From assembly GCA_947561715.1 (NCBI GenBank), contig OX387202.1:6957001-7021000 (forward strand): DNA of 64,000 nt. The letters are read 5' to 3'. Below the pieces are notes generated by a model. It worked only from the letters and a program-made list of their open reading frames with translations, made no database searches and was not told the DNA's origin. Shown piece by piece: positions 1 through 12,800 of this stretch (position 1 is its first letter; every line of letters begins with the position of its first letter). The translations under genes and the position numbers were made by a program. Source of the stretch: Ascidia mentula (lineage: Eukaryota; Chordata; Ascidiacea; Phlebobranchia; Ascidiidae).

Positions 1-72
1 CAGGCGGCAGGTCTCGCCAACGCTGTCGACTTTGTGGAGACGATGAGAGCCCAAGATGACCTGCTCCAGTGA
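1..72 (+). CDS. 3' end of an unidentified gene (partial, C-terminus only)
   Basis: The first 72 bases are open in frame 1 and end in TGA at 70-72. They encode 23 residues with an amphipathic, alanine-rich helical look (ANAVDFVETMRAQDDLLQ at the end). The codons look coding and the following sequence turns AT-rich at once, as expected for a 3' UTR. The rest of the gene lies upstream of the window, so the product cannot be named. It could also be a chance open stretch. Confidence 0.4.
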   Translation, partial: QAAGLANAVDFVETMRAQDDLLQ

Positions 73-2486
73 AGATTTGCTTGGGTGCAAATTGAACAAA
101 AAGAAACAGTTTTGGTTTCAGTGCCAATCCGGTCGGTTAACTGGACCCGGCCAAAAACTTCAGTCAAAATATACGATGAGATTTTTTATGCTTGGCGTTT
201 AGACCGCTGATGAAATGCCGTCGTTTTGTGTAAATCGTGCTGCCGTTCATGGATTGTGGAGGAATGTTCATTAATCATAAAAATCAAATCGCACTTTGAC
301 TGGAAGAGAAAGAGATTCTGCCATTGGAAACTACGTTCATTTGGATTTGTTCTGTTTGCAAAAGATCAACAATTCCATGAATATTCTTTAAATTTTTGAA
401 AAGCATTGAAATGAAGAATAAGTTGCAAATTTAAACTTGTTTAATTCCACGTCCCAGAGCAACCTGCGTTTATTATTTTTTCTCGGTTGAAGCATATTGT
501 ATTGTTCGCATTGTATATCGTGTTATACGGTGGGTGCTACTAATTCATCGGCGTTTTTCTATCATCCTTCTACATTTAGCTTCCTTGCATTGTGTGTGTA
601 GCATTTGTGCGTGTTTGTACGTGTGTAGGTTTGTCTACAAGTTGGATGTTTTGTGTATGGTTCGTCTGGCAGTTGCGAAGGTCGGTCTATCCAAATGTCG
701 AATTCTGCTTCACCGGCTGCTACACCTTGCACCTCCCGTCCACCGCTCCTGACTCCTGTTACCAGCTCTTGTATGAGCACACATTGAACCTACCTTCCTA
801 TCACCGATTCTGTTATGGTCAATTCATGAACTTTTTGTCATTCACAAACAATACTTCTCGTTCGCAACGAAACAAATCTATTGACCAATGGGTACTGCTA
901 TGCACTTTACTAACGGTTTCTGATGACGTCACTATGACGTAGAGGTACGTAGTCTGTAAATTTCGTGCGCACGGTATATATCGTTTCCAGTAACTCGTTT
1001 AGTGTGTTAATGGAAAAAGCCTATCATCACCTTTGTGTTAAAAGATTGTGTGTTTAAAGTTGGTAAGGTTTGAAACCATCGCAACGGCAACCGATTTCGC
1101 GGTACCTCCGACTTGAAAGATGTACAAAGATTTTTACATACCTCCGCACTGTTTACTTGAAATCTGTCATAAACCTCCGCCACACAATTCCGTATAGTTG
1201 TTTCTCAAACTTCTTCCCATACTTCGATCCACCACCACATGCTTTATAATACGGCGTTACGTAGCAACGTGATACAACGTGGTGTTTGCAGTGTTTCCTC
1301 GGATTTCATTCGTTCGGTCGTCGTTTTATTATTGGTTCGTTTACTTTTTGTACTTTTCGCCTTGCCTCCTTTTTGTAAAGTGCGCGCGTTTTGTGAAGTA
1401 AAAGTGAGAAAACGGTGAAGTTTTGTGAGACTGGTTTGTTTATTTTGCCACAATCTAGCCCTCTTCTAGGCATTGTCATTCTGTCAGCGACACCAATTTA
1501 TATAGATAAGTAGGATGCCCGTGCAGGCGATATTTTTCGACTAATAAATCAGCTGACTTCAATTAGAAACTTCTGAAAGTTTTCACATTACTGCGTGACT
1601 ACTGAAGCTCTGCGACTGATTTTTATCTTAAGACATCACGACTACGTTTTCTGTTTTGAAAAAAATTGAGTAAAACCAAGATGAGTAAAAAAATTAAAAT
1701 GAAGCTTTGTAAAGTTGAACGAATAACGTAGATCGGATAGTTCCCTGCAGCTAAAAAGAGTAACTCGTTTTTGAAGTTTAAAACTATGCTAAAGACGACA
1801 CGTAAACAGCACACTTTTCGGTCATGTTGATTTGAGTTTTATGTCACTTCCTGGCAAACATTCGCTAACAGAAAGTTTTGCCCGGTCACTTATAGCTTTG
1901 TATCATGTTGTTGTACTTCTTGTACTTATTAACATGTTAATTGCCATGATGTCGCGATCATACGAAATAACTAGCGAGCAAGCTGAAGCAGAATGAGAGG
2001 GAACTGATGGTTCCACAAGTGCCTACCATTCAACTAGACTTTCTTTAGGGTAATGATGCACACAAGTCAAGAAACATTTCTATTGCTATGAAAAATTACT
2101 CGCGTATGCAACCTTGTGGTTCTAAAAATACAAAAGGAAATATTTGTTGCATCCCTTTCAACAAAAGGAAGAAGTTTACAAGTGCTTTTATTGCAAGTCG
2201 CTCACTAAGACGCTCAACAAAAGCAGGGGCCTCCAAAACTTCATGAATTAAAAATATTTCCTCAAAAAGAACTACTTGACTATATGTGGTATTACAATTT
2301 TGCGAGGTTTTGATCAAATCATGTACATTCGCATGGTTCCAAAGGTAAAAACAAATCTACAAAAAATAAAACTTCCATTATCACGTCATAAATGCAAAAC
2401 CTTCCAGTCATAAAACAACAGGAATCAATTGGCGGCATTCGACTGCACTTTTGATGTAAGCACTTGTTTTACAGTTGTTTACACAA
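73..2486. other. Intergenic, no gene recognised
   Basis: This AT-rich stretch probably holds the 3' UTR of the upstream gene and the 3' flank of the minus-strand receptor gene. Open stretches around 590-940 and 1244-1453 show no family resemblance and no convincing splice or start context. A short GC-richer patch with TATATA near 970 could be a promoter, but no gene starts clearly from it. Confidence 0.4.
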
Positions 2487-5400
2487 TCACACGGATTCGT
2501 CTTTGGTGGGGATCGAACCGCGCTTATCCGCCAACCGATGTCGCGATATCACAGATAACTTTGTCGCCCTTGCAGTGACGTCATTAATCCGGTTGTGGCG
2601 ATGAAGGAAAAATCTCTTGCAGCAGAAAATAGACGAAAACTCTATTTCCGAGTACAGAAAGGGATTTACTGCACTGTTAATGGGAAGCAGTATGACAGCA
2701 CTGAAAGCATAAGCTTGGCCTGGTATTTCCACTCCACCCATTTGAAGGAATGACATGAGACAAATAGGAACCCAGCAGGCGAAGTCTGTTAAAACTATGC
2801 GCGTAATTCTCCCGTGCATTTTTCGCAACTGTTTCGACCTCCGACGGGTGCTTGGTCTCATTGTTGTCATGTGAGAAATTGCCCAATAAGCACCGCACAC
2901 GTAACAGAACGCAAGAAAGTTAAAAATAACAATGGTAGCCGAAAATCCCCATCCTGCTTCGCCAGCTGCGACAAAAAAACGTGGCAAGCAAACGCTGTTG
3001 TCGCTAAAATAGCCGAAGAATCCTTTTACTTCAATGCCGTAATTTTGCTCCACAAAATCGCTCATTTCGAACCACGAGGTACCACTAGGTGGTTCTCCCT
3101 TGGGCAAAATAACCGCAAGACGACGTACTAGAGTCGTCATTTCTGGTTTATCCAAGGTCTCATAATGCGTAAAATTAGTTGGCATCCAAACTTCCGAAAC
3201 AAAATAATCAGCGAGGGCTGGTGCTCTTGGTAGCACTGCAAGCAAAGTCGACAAAAACCAAGCAAGCGTTACCAGAATGGCCGGAATCTTTACCGACATG
3301 CGTTTTGTTTTGATCGGGTTTGAGATGGAAAACAATCGGAGGGTAGTGAGAAGACATAGGACAAGTACCGACATCTCACTGGAAACGAGAGCCAGACTTC
3401 CCAAACTGGAGCAAGATGAGCTTGTCCTCCACTGCTTATCATAACGACAATAGTTCCCGGAAAATGATATTGACTTCGCGGATAGAAGGATGAGGTAAAT
3501 TCCCATCAGAGCGTCGGCAATCGACAGGTTAAATAAGAAAAAGTAATTGACTTTGGAAAGACCGTTCAGCTGTTTAACGTTGATGGCAGATCTAGCGACG
3601 GTGGCTGCATTAATTACATTGCCAACTAGAGCCAATAGACCGATTATCCAAGTGGTAATTCTAAATCCTAATGCTCCCAAGAGTTCTTTCCTCGATGATA
3701 AAACGTTATTGTCCATTTCGCGTGGACATTCGTCACTTCCGTCACTGCAATCCGGTTTCCCGTCAAGCTTTTTACTCAAAGGAACAGAATAAGGAACTTT
3801 GTTCTCGCAGTAAAACCTGTCAAGAAATGCATTTAAGACAATTTGAAAACTTATAGAATAATTTTTCGTGACATTAAGCACATTCATTCTACATTCAATG
3901 TTTAAATAAGAGTTAATTCTTCGAAATGCACAGGCAACGTTATTCTTATGTGAAACCCATATAAACCTTGAGCGACTGATATGCTGGTAAAAACAAACAC
4001 GCCCAGTCAACCCGCCGTCCTAGCCACAGAAAGAAGTGCAACGAAGGGAAACTATTGTTTCTTTAATATTGTTATTCGTTTCCGTAAACAAAAGAATAAG
4101 AACAAAACCATTGTTATCATTCACCTGTCAGTGCAATTGTCTTCATCGGTCATATCATCACATTGAGGTGTTCCATCACACCTCAAATTGATGTCAATGC
4201 TGATGTCATTTCCATTAGGACAATAGAACCTCGAAGGGCATCCATACTCTTCGACATCAATCCTAGGATGGCAAGCACTCCATTTTCCGTCACATACCGA
4301 CTTCATATCGAGAAATACCGCCCTGGACACAAATATAAACCAACAAACGTTGAATACATCTTTTGAAGCCCTTTGCTGACTCCGTTAAATGCAACTTACG
4401 TGTTGTCGCATAGGAATTCATAAGGTCCATCGACAGAGTTAAATCTCGCCAGGAGGTTACAGAAAGGTGGTGTGACGTCACAAGTTTCGTTGCATTCGTC
4501 ACTTAAGTCGAAGCACTCCGGGCGTCCATCGCACATTACAGCTTCTATTACACCTTTATTATTGTCGCCGGGACAAAGTTTCGTCTTCATATTTTCCCAC
4601 TCGCTGCGGATGCAAAACTTTTCATCATCGGCCGCTAGAGGGCAGTCGTCCACACCGTCACATATTCGGTTTGTGTCCAGGCAAGTTCCGTTGCCACAGT
4701 GATATTGACCGGGAAGACATGGACAGTTTGATTCCTTCTCAATGTTTCTGTGGACAAAATGCGCTGTTATTCGAAAAACAAAAGTTAAAGCCGCTGTTAT
4801 TGGAGATACAGCTCGATAAATTTTATCGTAAAATATGTTTTGTTTTTATATCTACCTGTTATTGTTGCCAGCCGTTATTGTTTAGGTTAGGCAACAAAGC
4901 TTTCAGAATACCGTAAATGTGATATAAGCGGCTGATTGGCCAAAGTACACTCAGCGGAAGTCTTTAGCAAGGGTGTGACAAGGCTAATTACACAGCTACT
5001 AACGGCTAATTGAAAGTGTCAAGTACCTTAGCCTTCCAAATTGGGCTTATTATGAGGAAGAAAGATTAGTTCCGCATGCTTTTATATCAAAGAGAACTAC
5101 GCCAATGGCCAACTGAGTTACTTTAATATTGCAGTTAATTGCGTTTGATTTGACTACGGTGTGTTATAAATGAGCTAATCGTAAAAATATCAAAACATTG
5201 CCCAAAGGTTTGAAAAGCTATTGGGTGATTTTTAAATTAAAACAAATGGAAACTGTGTAAAACGGTTTAGTGCACTGTTCACTTTGTGTGATTTGACTTT
5301 ATAGTCACAGTTTACTGACCCAAACTACTTAAAAAAAACTGGTTTAGTAAAAAATTATGTAAACAGCAAAAAATACATTATCTGCATGAAGTGCAGTGGA

Positions 5401-7751
5401 AAATAAAACACTGTTCCTCGGAGGTAACAACTCATACCTTTCAATGAAGACGCTATCGGCATGAAGACACAGCGAGTTACAAAGATCCTCAGTTCGCGGA
5501 TGATTTCGGCAAAAACATTCGTCAGAGAGATCAAAGCAATCGACCACCCCATCGCATCGTTGTCGGTCCGATATTACGAGGCGTTTGTCAAAACACTCAA
5601 AACACCTTCCAGGAACTGTGCAGTTGTCTGAGAGATCCTGGCATCTCGCCACATTTCCAAACACCTGTTCCTGTGGCAAAACGCACGTATCGAAATTGCG
5701 GCCCTGGACGCACTTAAAACCATGGCCCTGTCGAATTTCGTCGCTTAAGTCAGCACAGTCGTGTCGCATGTCACAAGCTCGGGACTCTTCGATACATTTT
5801 CCTGTTAAATAATGTTGGTTGGATATGAACTATTCTGCAACACTTTGATTCTCATGCAAGCAATATTATGTGCAAAGTTTTTGTTTCGATCAAGGATCAT
5901 TTTTTTAAATTTTAACAAAAGATCATCAAAAAATGCTATGTATATCTTGACATATGTTACTTTTGAGTCGAATAAAAATTAAAGTTATATTACAAGTTAA
6001 TGGCAAAGCGTGGTTTCATTTGCATACCTTCATCGCATTCAAAGTATCCTTTTTTGCATCCACCATTGGCATTACAAGCATAACTTGGCCAGCACGGTTT
6101 GGAACAATTTTTTTCGTCTGAGCCGTCCGCACAATTTACCACGGTGTCGCAAATTTGCTCCTGCACGAATAATTTATCTGAGTATTGTGAACGATGAACA
6201 AATGGTAATTAACCTAATGGTATTTACTTAAATAGTTACGAGGATAAAAAATAAACTTGTAAAACAATAAACAAACCCACTTGTAAAATGCATTCACCGT
6301 TGAGACAATGGAAATAACCAAATGCACAAGTTCCGTTTTCACACCTGAGAAAAAATGGTTTAGTAAGTCACGACGGCATTGTTTAGAAAACAGGACAAGA
6401 AAAAAGTGGTTTACATTTTTAAAACCAATGTATTCATGCTGTATACTAAAGCAATGTAGAAAATTAGACAGCCACACAAAAAAGAATTCCAAACCTTGGT
6501 GGAGGGAAACATGAACCTTCACAATGTTTTTTATCACTTCCATCGCGACAGCCAGTTCCACCACGACATACAACATGTTCTGGGACACATTCACCGTCGT
6601 CGCACATCCAGTAGCTGAAAAATATCGTTGCTTAAATTCGTGAGTTTTGATAAAAAGGTTTTTAGATTGTGAACACAAGAACACAATAATTCTTTATGCA
6701 TCAAATCACATTGTGTCGTCACAACTGACAACACAGTAGATTTTGAACTTGAGATTTTGAGTTTTTTTACCATTGTAGCCTTACCACAATTAATTACGAA
6801 CCAAAAGAAGTCTTACTTTTAGCCAAAAACACAAAAAAAGGCATTATTACACCGTATTGATGCTTGCTTTTAAGAGGACTTGATACTCAGGAATTTTTCC
6901 TTTACACAGGCATGAAGCTAAAAACGTACGGCAAAGCTAAATTTAAGACTTTTTTGAGCACAATAAAAATCTACAATAGGTAAAATTTTTAAAATCTACG
7001 AACTCCAATGCGCAAACGTTGCGGAAGCAAACTTCTGGTGGGTAACATGTCACGTTGCTTTGCGAAGACTGATAGTTCACTTTATCCCAGAACATCTTGC
7101 AGTCAGAAATCAACTCGACGCACTGTCCGTTGTCGCAGTGTTGATATTGAGGTAAGCACGATGCATTGTCACAACGATTGGCGGGCCAACAAGGATTTGC
7201 TTGGGCGTAGGTCATAATCTTCTTCTTGGCGATTTCCAACATCTGCAAGTACTGGCTCTCGTTCAAGCCGCTCACGTAGTTGCTGAAGTTGCTGATTGAG
7301 GCAGGGCGTAAATCTTCGGGGCATCTCTCGTAATTGTCAACGCAAGATTTGTCGCAGCAAGTACGAAAACCTTCTTTGCATCGTCCGCCTGTATCGCAGT
7401 TAGGATCTTGTTCATCGCAAATAAAAAGTAGGCAGCGGTTCAACGGGTGTTGAGTTACGGGTTGCTGGCCTAAAAGTTTGTGGTCAAAATAATTGCACAG
7501 AAATAAAAAATAAAAATGCGCAACAAATTGGTATCGTTAACCAAATACCTACCTACATAGATTTCAATACCAAATATTGTTGTACGGGCAGAGATATTAA
7601 CGCTTTCAAAAAAGTAAAAGCAAGTACTGTAGTAGTGAAAATGTCGTTATCATAGAGTATTTGTAAATCAAAACCCCTTACCTGTTGCTTTCCATACTTG
7701 AAGTAAAATGATCATGATAATTTTGAATGTAATTACTCTGTTTGCCTTCAT
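2487..7751 (-). CDS. LDL-receptor class A repeat-rich seven-transmembrane receptor (GRL101/relaxin-receptor-like 7TM, no leucine-rich repeats seen)
   Basis: The start ATG is at 7749-7751 and encodes a signal peptide (MKANRVITFKIIMIILLQVW). Exons are near 7682-7751, 7005-7469, 6492-6613, 6282-6343, 6028-6165, 5440-5805, 4400-4745, 4126-4322 and 2487-3816. The middle exons carry a run of LDLa modules (for example CGNGTCLDTNRICDGVDDCP and CDGTPQCDDMTDEDNC) and looser Cys-rich modules. The last exon finishes an LDLa module (DCSDGSDEC) and then gives seven hydrophobic helices. Helix 2 (LFNLSIADALMGIYLILL) and the helix 7 motif NPFLY are typical of LGR/relaxin-type rhodopsin-family receptors. The DRY/ERW site at the end of helix 3 reads TLR. 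Snail GRL101 and vertebrate RXFP1/2 put leucine-rich repeats between LDLa and helices; none is visible here. It is probably a plasma-membrane receptor with an unknown ligand. The last two exons join in frame (GACAG to GTTTT). Confidence 0.85.
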
Positions 7752-9102
7752 TGTGATTTCCAAGCAACGTACAGACCAACCTTTTGTCAAACGTTTACTG
7801 TAAATGTGGAAAGCTATTTACAGAGGTCTCTGCTAACAAATTGTTTCATTGAAAATGCAACCATAACAAGGCAACGCAAACAAACAAACAAACTTGCATA
7901 TTCCTATATTCTTCACATAAATATTCCAATTCAATGGAAACCAGCCAAATACGCCAAGTTTGTACTGAACCCAATCATGTTTAAATCTTGGCTGGGTAGA
8001 CGTTAGCAACATTGCCCGAGGCATGCAATGATAAGATGTGCGATAATTTGCTACAATTAAAGGCAATGATGAATGCTAGAATTTAGTTGTGCGGAAGTTT
8101 CCTTAATGAACAGGCTTTCACCTGCTCAAACTCTGAAATTGACGGAATTGGGAAGCAATAATTATCACCAATCAATTAAGACCGACGGTGATTACGTTTG
8201 ATCGAACACATTTCATCACTGTGTTTAGCAGACATGCCAAGCACGGAACTTTACCATGATACAAAACAATAATTCCATGTTTATCAAAAGCAATTATTGT
8301 ACGAAATCAAGTTGACATATAAACAAAGCAATTGGAAGTTAATTTTATTGGAAGTGGAAGTTTACACAATTCATATTATTGGCTTGTTTGTCAGTTTATT
8401 GTTCAAAACGGGTTAAAAATTTGTCTTTTTCAAAAATTCGAAGGATGTTTTGCGAAATCCACGTAAGCTTACGACGCCTAAATAGTATTTAAAACAACGC
8501 ACGAGCGAATGGCGACGCCCAATTTGGAATCTCTCGTTTTTTTGTTTTCCTTTGATTGTTGTGCTACCGCTTGTAACCAGGAGCCGAACTCCTTCAAACT
8601 GACTGCACTACGGTTAGCGAGATAACGTCAAATTGATAGAAATGCTGTAAAATAATACTCGGACAATCGGCAACATGTTAATATTAGTAACGTCATAACT
8701 GCGACCATGTAACGGGAGTCGGAGTCGATTATTTTTTCGCCACTCCATATAACCATGCTTATTACTGCGACTTGTTTCTGTTTGCGTTGTAGCTTTCGAG
8801 GCATTTTTCAGCTTCATATTTCCCGTTGTACCAAATGGTAAAAGCGTCACTGAAAAGCAGGCTTCTGACGTAAATCAAAGGCTTGTTGCTTCACTATATA
8901 CACCAAATAAAGTAATTTGCTGTCGCAGATAATGAAAAAACAATGGCTAACCGAGGGCTAGATCCCTTTACAATTATTGGTCAAGTCTTCTTCGGTAATT
9001 TTTAGTCTATATTTGTATAAAATCGCTGTGAAACTGTGAAAGTTGTTTTTGAGGCAATAAACAATTGTGTATTTCCTAATAGCAGTGAAGGACGCTCTGA
9101 AG

Positions 9103-9266
9103 CAATGTTTCCCAATCTGCGGGTGGAGACCCAGAAAAAAAAAATTAAAATTTTTTTCGGTGTTTTGTAGTTCTTGTATCGTTTGTTAAGTGAAAGTGAC
9201 TGCATGACATTTATGCTTGGGTCGCGGGAATTTTGTAAAATCTCTTAAAAAGGTTGGGAACAGTTG
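9103..9266. mobile_element. Small hAT-type non-autonomous DNA element
   Basis: The ends are inverted: left CAATGTTTCCCAAT, right TTGGGAACAGTTG (reverse complement CAACTGTTCCCAA). They are flanked by imperfect 8-bp direct repeats, CTCTGAAG and CTCCAAAG (6 of 8 equal). End sequences of the CAGNGTTTCCCAA type with 8-bp duplications are the hAT superfamily signature. There is no coding capacity; the inside is 164 bp. Confidence 0.6.
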
Positions 9267-9606
9267 CTCCAAAGCTCACAGACAGCAGTGATACGAATGA
9301 AGTAGAAACGTGAGATTGCATAGCTTAAATAAAACAACATGCTGCATATTTACAATAATTCACGTATAAACGCAAAGGTTGCACATAAAAGGATGAAATA
9401 CCGATGATTGTTGCTTGAAAAACTTGCGTCATTTGATCCACCTGCAATGTACGAAAAGTGTGAACTTTTGTAATGGACTAATGCATTCGATGACAGGCAA
9501 CAGGAAGTTTCAAACTCAAAATTATCTCTCATGTTCCATATATAACCATACTGGCCATAAATGATGTTAGCAACAAGTTGTTTTGAGAAAAATGGTTACT
9601 TATATA

Positions 9607-9795
9607 CAGTGGTGGAATTCAAGTATTTTAGCAACCGGTTGTCTCACTAGCGGCATCACAGTAACCGCGAGAATACAGTGTTTGAAGTGAAACATAGGCT
9701 TACACATATGGTTGTCAACAACTGGTTCACTTAGGTCAAAAACATTAGGAGCAGGTTCGCGCCAACCGGTGCCAACCGGCTGAATCCCACCACTG
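9607..9795. mobile_element. hAT-type MITE with 8-bp target duplication
   Basis: The left end is CAGTGGTGGAATTCAAG and the right end CTGAATCCCACCACTG, so the termini are inverted copies. The flanks CTTATATA (9599-9606) and CCTATATA (9796-9803) form an 8-bp target site duplication with one difference. At 189 bp it carries no transposase. It is a separate family from the 9.1 kb copy, since the internal sequence differs. Confidence 0.75.
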
Positions 9796-9870
9796 CCTAT
9801 ATACCCAATGGGGTTTGGACTCATCTTTCAGAAACAGTTTAGTTCGATTTACACACATTTGATTAATTCT

Positions 9871-12800
9871 TTACACATTCAAAATTAATTTACCCCCAAA
9901 ACCAGAAGGATTCGTCTTTTTTTCTCCACTTTTATTTTCTATTCCTTTCATTGTTTGTTGGCTGTTGACGAGGCCTGTAGATAAATGACCATCGGGCTCA
10001 GTAAAACCCTGTTCTGTAATTTCATGAATTGTTGTTGGTTGGTAAATTGCGGTAGTAGACTCTTTGGTTGTCAGTTGCACACTTGTAGATGAGGTGGATA
10101 CAAATTGCGAAGTGGAAGCTACCGAAGTTTCTGATGATGTGGTTACTTTGTTATTAGTTGTAACTTGTGTAATTTCAGTATGTGGTGTAGTTGCTGGTGA
10201 TGTTGTAGAAGACATTGTAGTTGTAGTCGCTGGTGATATAGTTGAAGACATTGTAGTTGTAGTCGCTGGTGACGTTGTTGAAGACATTGTAGTTGTAGTC
10301 GCTGGTGACGTTGTTGAAGACATTGTAGTTGTAGTCGCTGGTGACAGTGTTGAAGACATTGTAGTTGTAGTCGCTGGTAGACTGGTCGTTTCTGCTTCTA
10401 AAGTGACGTTTTTTGAAATGTCCTGATCGGGTGAACTCTTCAGTTCATTTTCCTGCATAACTTAAATGACAGATAAGTTAGAAAGTTTTTTGCATGATAT
10501 TCTCCAGCAAGCAAACCTGATTGAATCCAATCATAGTAAGCTGAAATGTTTGTGTAAACTCCCGGATATTTGCGATCAGCGCATCCTTCACCGAACGAAG
10601 TTAAACCGAACAAATAAAATGCTGCCTCATTGACCAAACAGACCAGTGGACCACCAGAATCACCCTGTATTAAACAACGTAATTGTAAACTTTTACTAGT
10701 CAGTTTTTCCAGCATTAGATGGATTTGTATAGATAGGAATTATTGACGCTGTTCCTCTTTGACGGGTGATAATTCAAAAATTGCAAGAATATTAAAGTGA
10801 GGAAAGTTGCTACTGACCACACAGCTGTCCACGCCACCCTTTTCAGTGTCTGCAGCGCAAATCGTGTTCAAGGGAATATTGCCGCCGTCTTTGGCCGCAT
10901 AAAGACTCTCACATAATGATCGTTTTACAATGGGGACTCTTACTTGTTGGAGAACTTCAGGGAAAACCTGCCTGTCTGGATCTAGAAGTACAAGGATGCA
11001 AGTATTGAACATTGTCTCTAGTAGTTTCGGAACTTGTTATGTCTGGCTGTTTAAAGTACATTAAATTGCACAAAAATATCACATTCGTACGTAGTGTCAT
11101 GACGACGCATCCAAAATTCGTTGACTTTTTTAGAGACGAATTTGTTCACATAGAATATATTAATTATTATTAGCACAACAGCTGTGAAGTGAAATTTAAA
11201 TTAGTGTGCGACACACCGAAGCATCCTGACGCATAATTCAGGAACCTTTCATATAATTACTTTTTTGTGTTCTCTAAAATTACGATACAGAAATGTCTGT
11301 TTTGTGGGAATTCTGTTGGAAAAGTATGGGACTTTCACGTATTGGCAATTACATATGCGATATCATAAAGCGGCAGTTAACTAACTTACATATGCTTCCC
11401 CAACCAGATGCAAGGCAAGTCCTCTTTGGTTTTAAGTAGAAAGTGGAGTTTAAGTTTGGGATGCAAATCGGCTTCACGAAGTCTGTAAAGTTGATTGTTT
11501 CAACTAATTGAAACATTGCAATATCTGCTCTGAGGGTCCTGAAAACAAAATGTCACGGATAAACATTTGAATAAGTTTGGTGACGATAACAGCAAGGTGC
11601 TGATTCTACTCAAAATGCATCTGAGTTATATCTGGCGATAGCAACGACAGTTCCACAATCACAAATACACCTAACTAACTTATGTATAGTAAGAACACTA
11701 AAGTAACCAATTTACTCATAATTTTCAGAATAAACAGACTGGCTCGAACACGTCATGTTTTATTTTGAAAACATGTCATGTTTTATTTATTTAAGACGTT
11801 TTGGCAAAAACTTACATCATCATCAGTTTAAATGGCGTGGTTGGTCTAGTTAACTATTATATAGAGTTGACCTGACTGACGTCAGAGATCGTATCGTAGA
11901 ATAATCATTCTGTTTATTTTCAGAATTATGTATAGTAGTTTTAAACGATATGATCATAATTGTCTGTCGCTTGACTAATTTAAAGAAATACGCAAATATC
12001 CTTTATGATATGTAAACAATAAAGGTTAATTCACTGGCTTCGCAGCCAAGGCATTGCAGCCAAGTTGGATCCTGCCTTACTATGCGAAAGCATGGCATTA
12101 CTTAAACAAGAAAGCACACTAAATATAGTGCGTGGATACTGTTTTTCATTTTGGCAACATTTAGGAATAATTTTTCTCTAAAAAAAATTTTCTTCAAGAG
12201 GCTGCGTCTTTCTGTAGAAGGTATATGTAAATGTTTTGTGGCTATAGTAAAATGAACAGTTACCATTTAAAATATTTCTCATGAACAAAGTATTTCTTCA
12301 CGTGGTGGACAACCTCCCCTTCGTTTCCTTCGTATCTATGACGACCTACGTACACATTGACGTCACCGGGTCTGCAAAGTCGTTAGGAGACAATGAAAAA
12401 ATCTTTGAATCGAAATTGAACCAAAGCCGTGAAATTAGGGTGAATGGTGAATGGGCGTCACCGCAGCGCCAGACTATTATTTCTATGCCTTCAATTCTCA
12501 AAATTACTTACTGCGTGTATAACGTGTAATAACTTATCAATACCTTGAATTGGTTTTGAGTAATTTTATCTAAGCTGAAACATAACTGTAAAAATATGGG
12601 AACGCAAAGCCTAAATCTGAAAGTGTCGCGTCTACTTAGTGTGGGCAGGATACAAGAATAAAAACATGACCCGTGTGTTTCAGAGGAAACAGCAACACAT
12701 CAAGGAAATAACAAGGTGAAAAATCAACAATAAATTGTATGATGAATGAAATCTTACCCCGCCAGTGTGTTTGTGCAGTGTGCAGCCGTTATTACCCATT

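Larger units (their letters stand above)
7752..9870. other. Intergenic between two minus-strand genes
   Basis: It should hold the receptor promoter (just above 7751) and the 3' flank of the protease gene. I see no coding exon. Two small hAT-type elements (9103-9266 and 9607-9795) are listed separately. The rest is AT-rich and featureless to the eye. Confidence 0.4.

Noticed and set aside
592-942. 116-codon frame upstream of the receptor gene
   Set aside because: Composition is low-complexity Cys/Phe/Val, with no domain, no start context and no splice partners.
6214-6684. 156-codon minus-strand frame within the receptor gene
   Set aside because: It overlaps LDLa exons in a different frame; the LDLa cysteine patterns are in the other frame.
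10190-10379. CRISPR-like array
   Set aside because: The units are contiguous 36-bp coding repeats without spacers, inside a eukaryotic gene.
10064-10426. 120-codon plus-strand frame with Val/Asp repeats
   Set aside because: It is the antisense of the 36-bp mucin repeat in the protease's last exon; the sense strand continues a verified protease in phase.
12281-12529. 82-codon plus-strand frame
   Set aside because: It lies opposite a real protease exon (12262-12373, [16 protein letters not shown]) that fits the trypsin fold.
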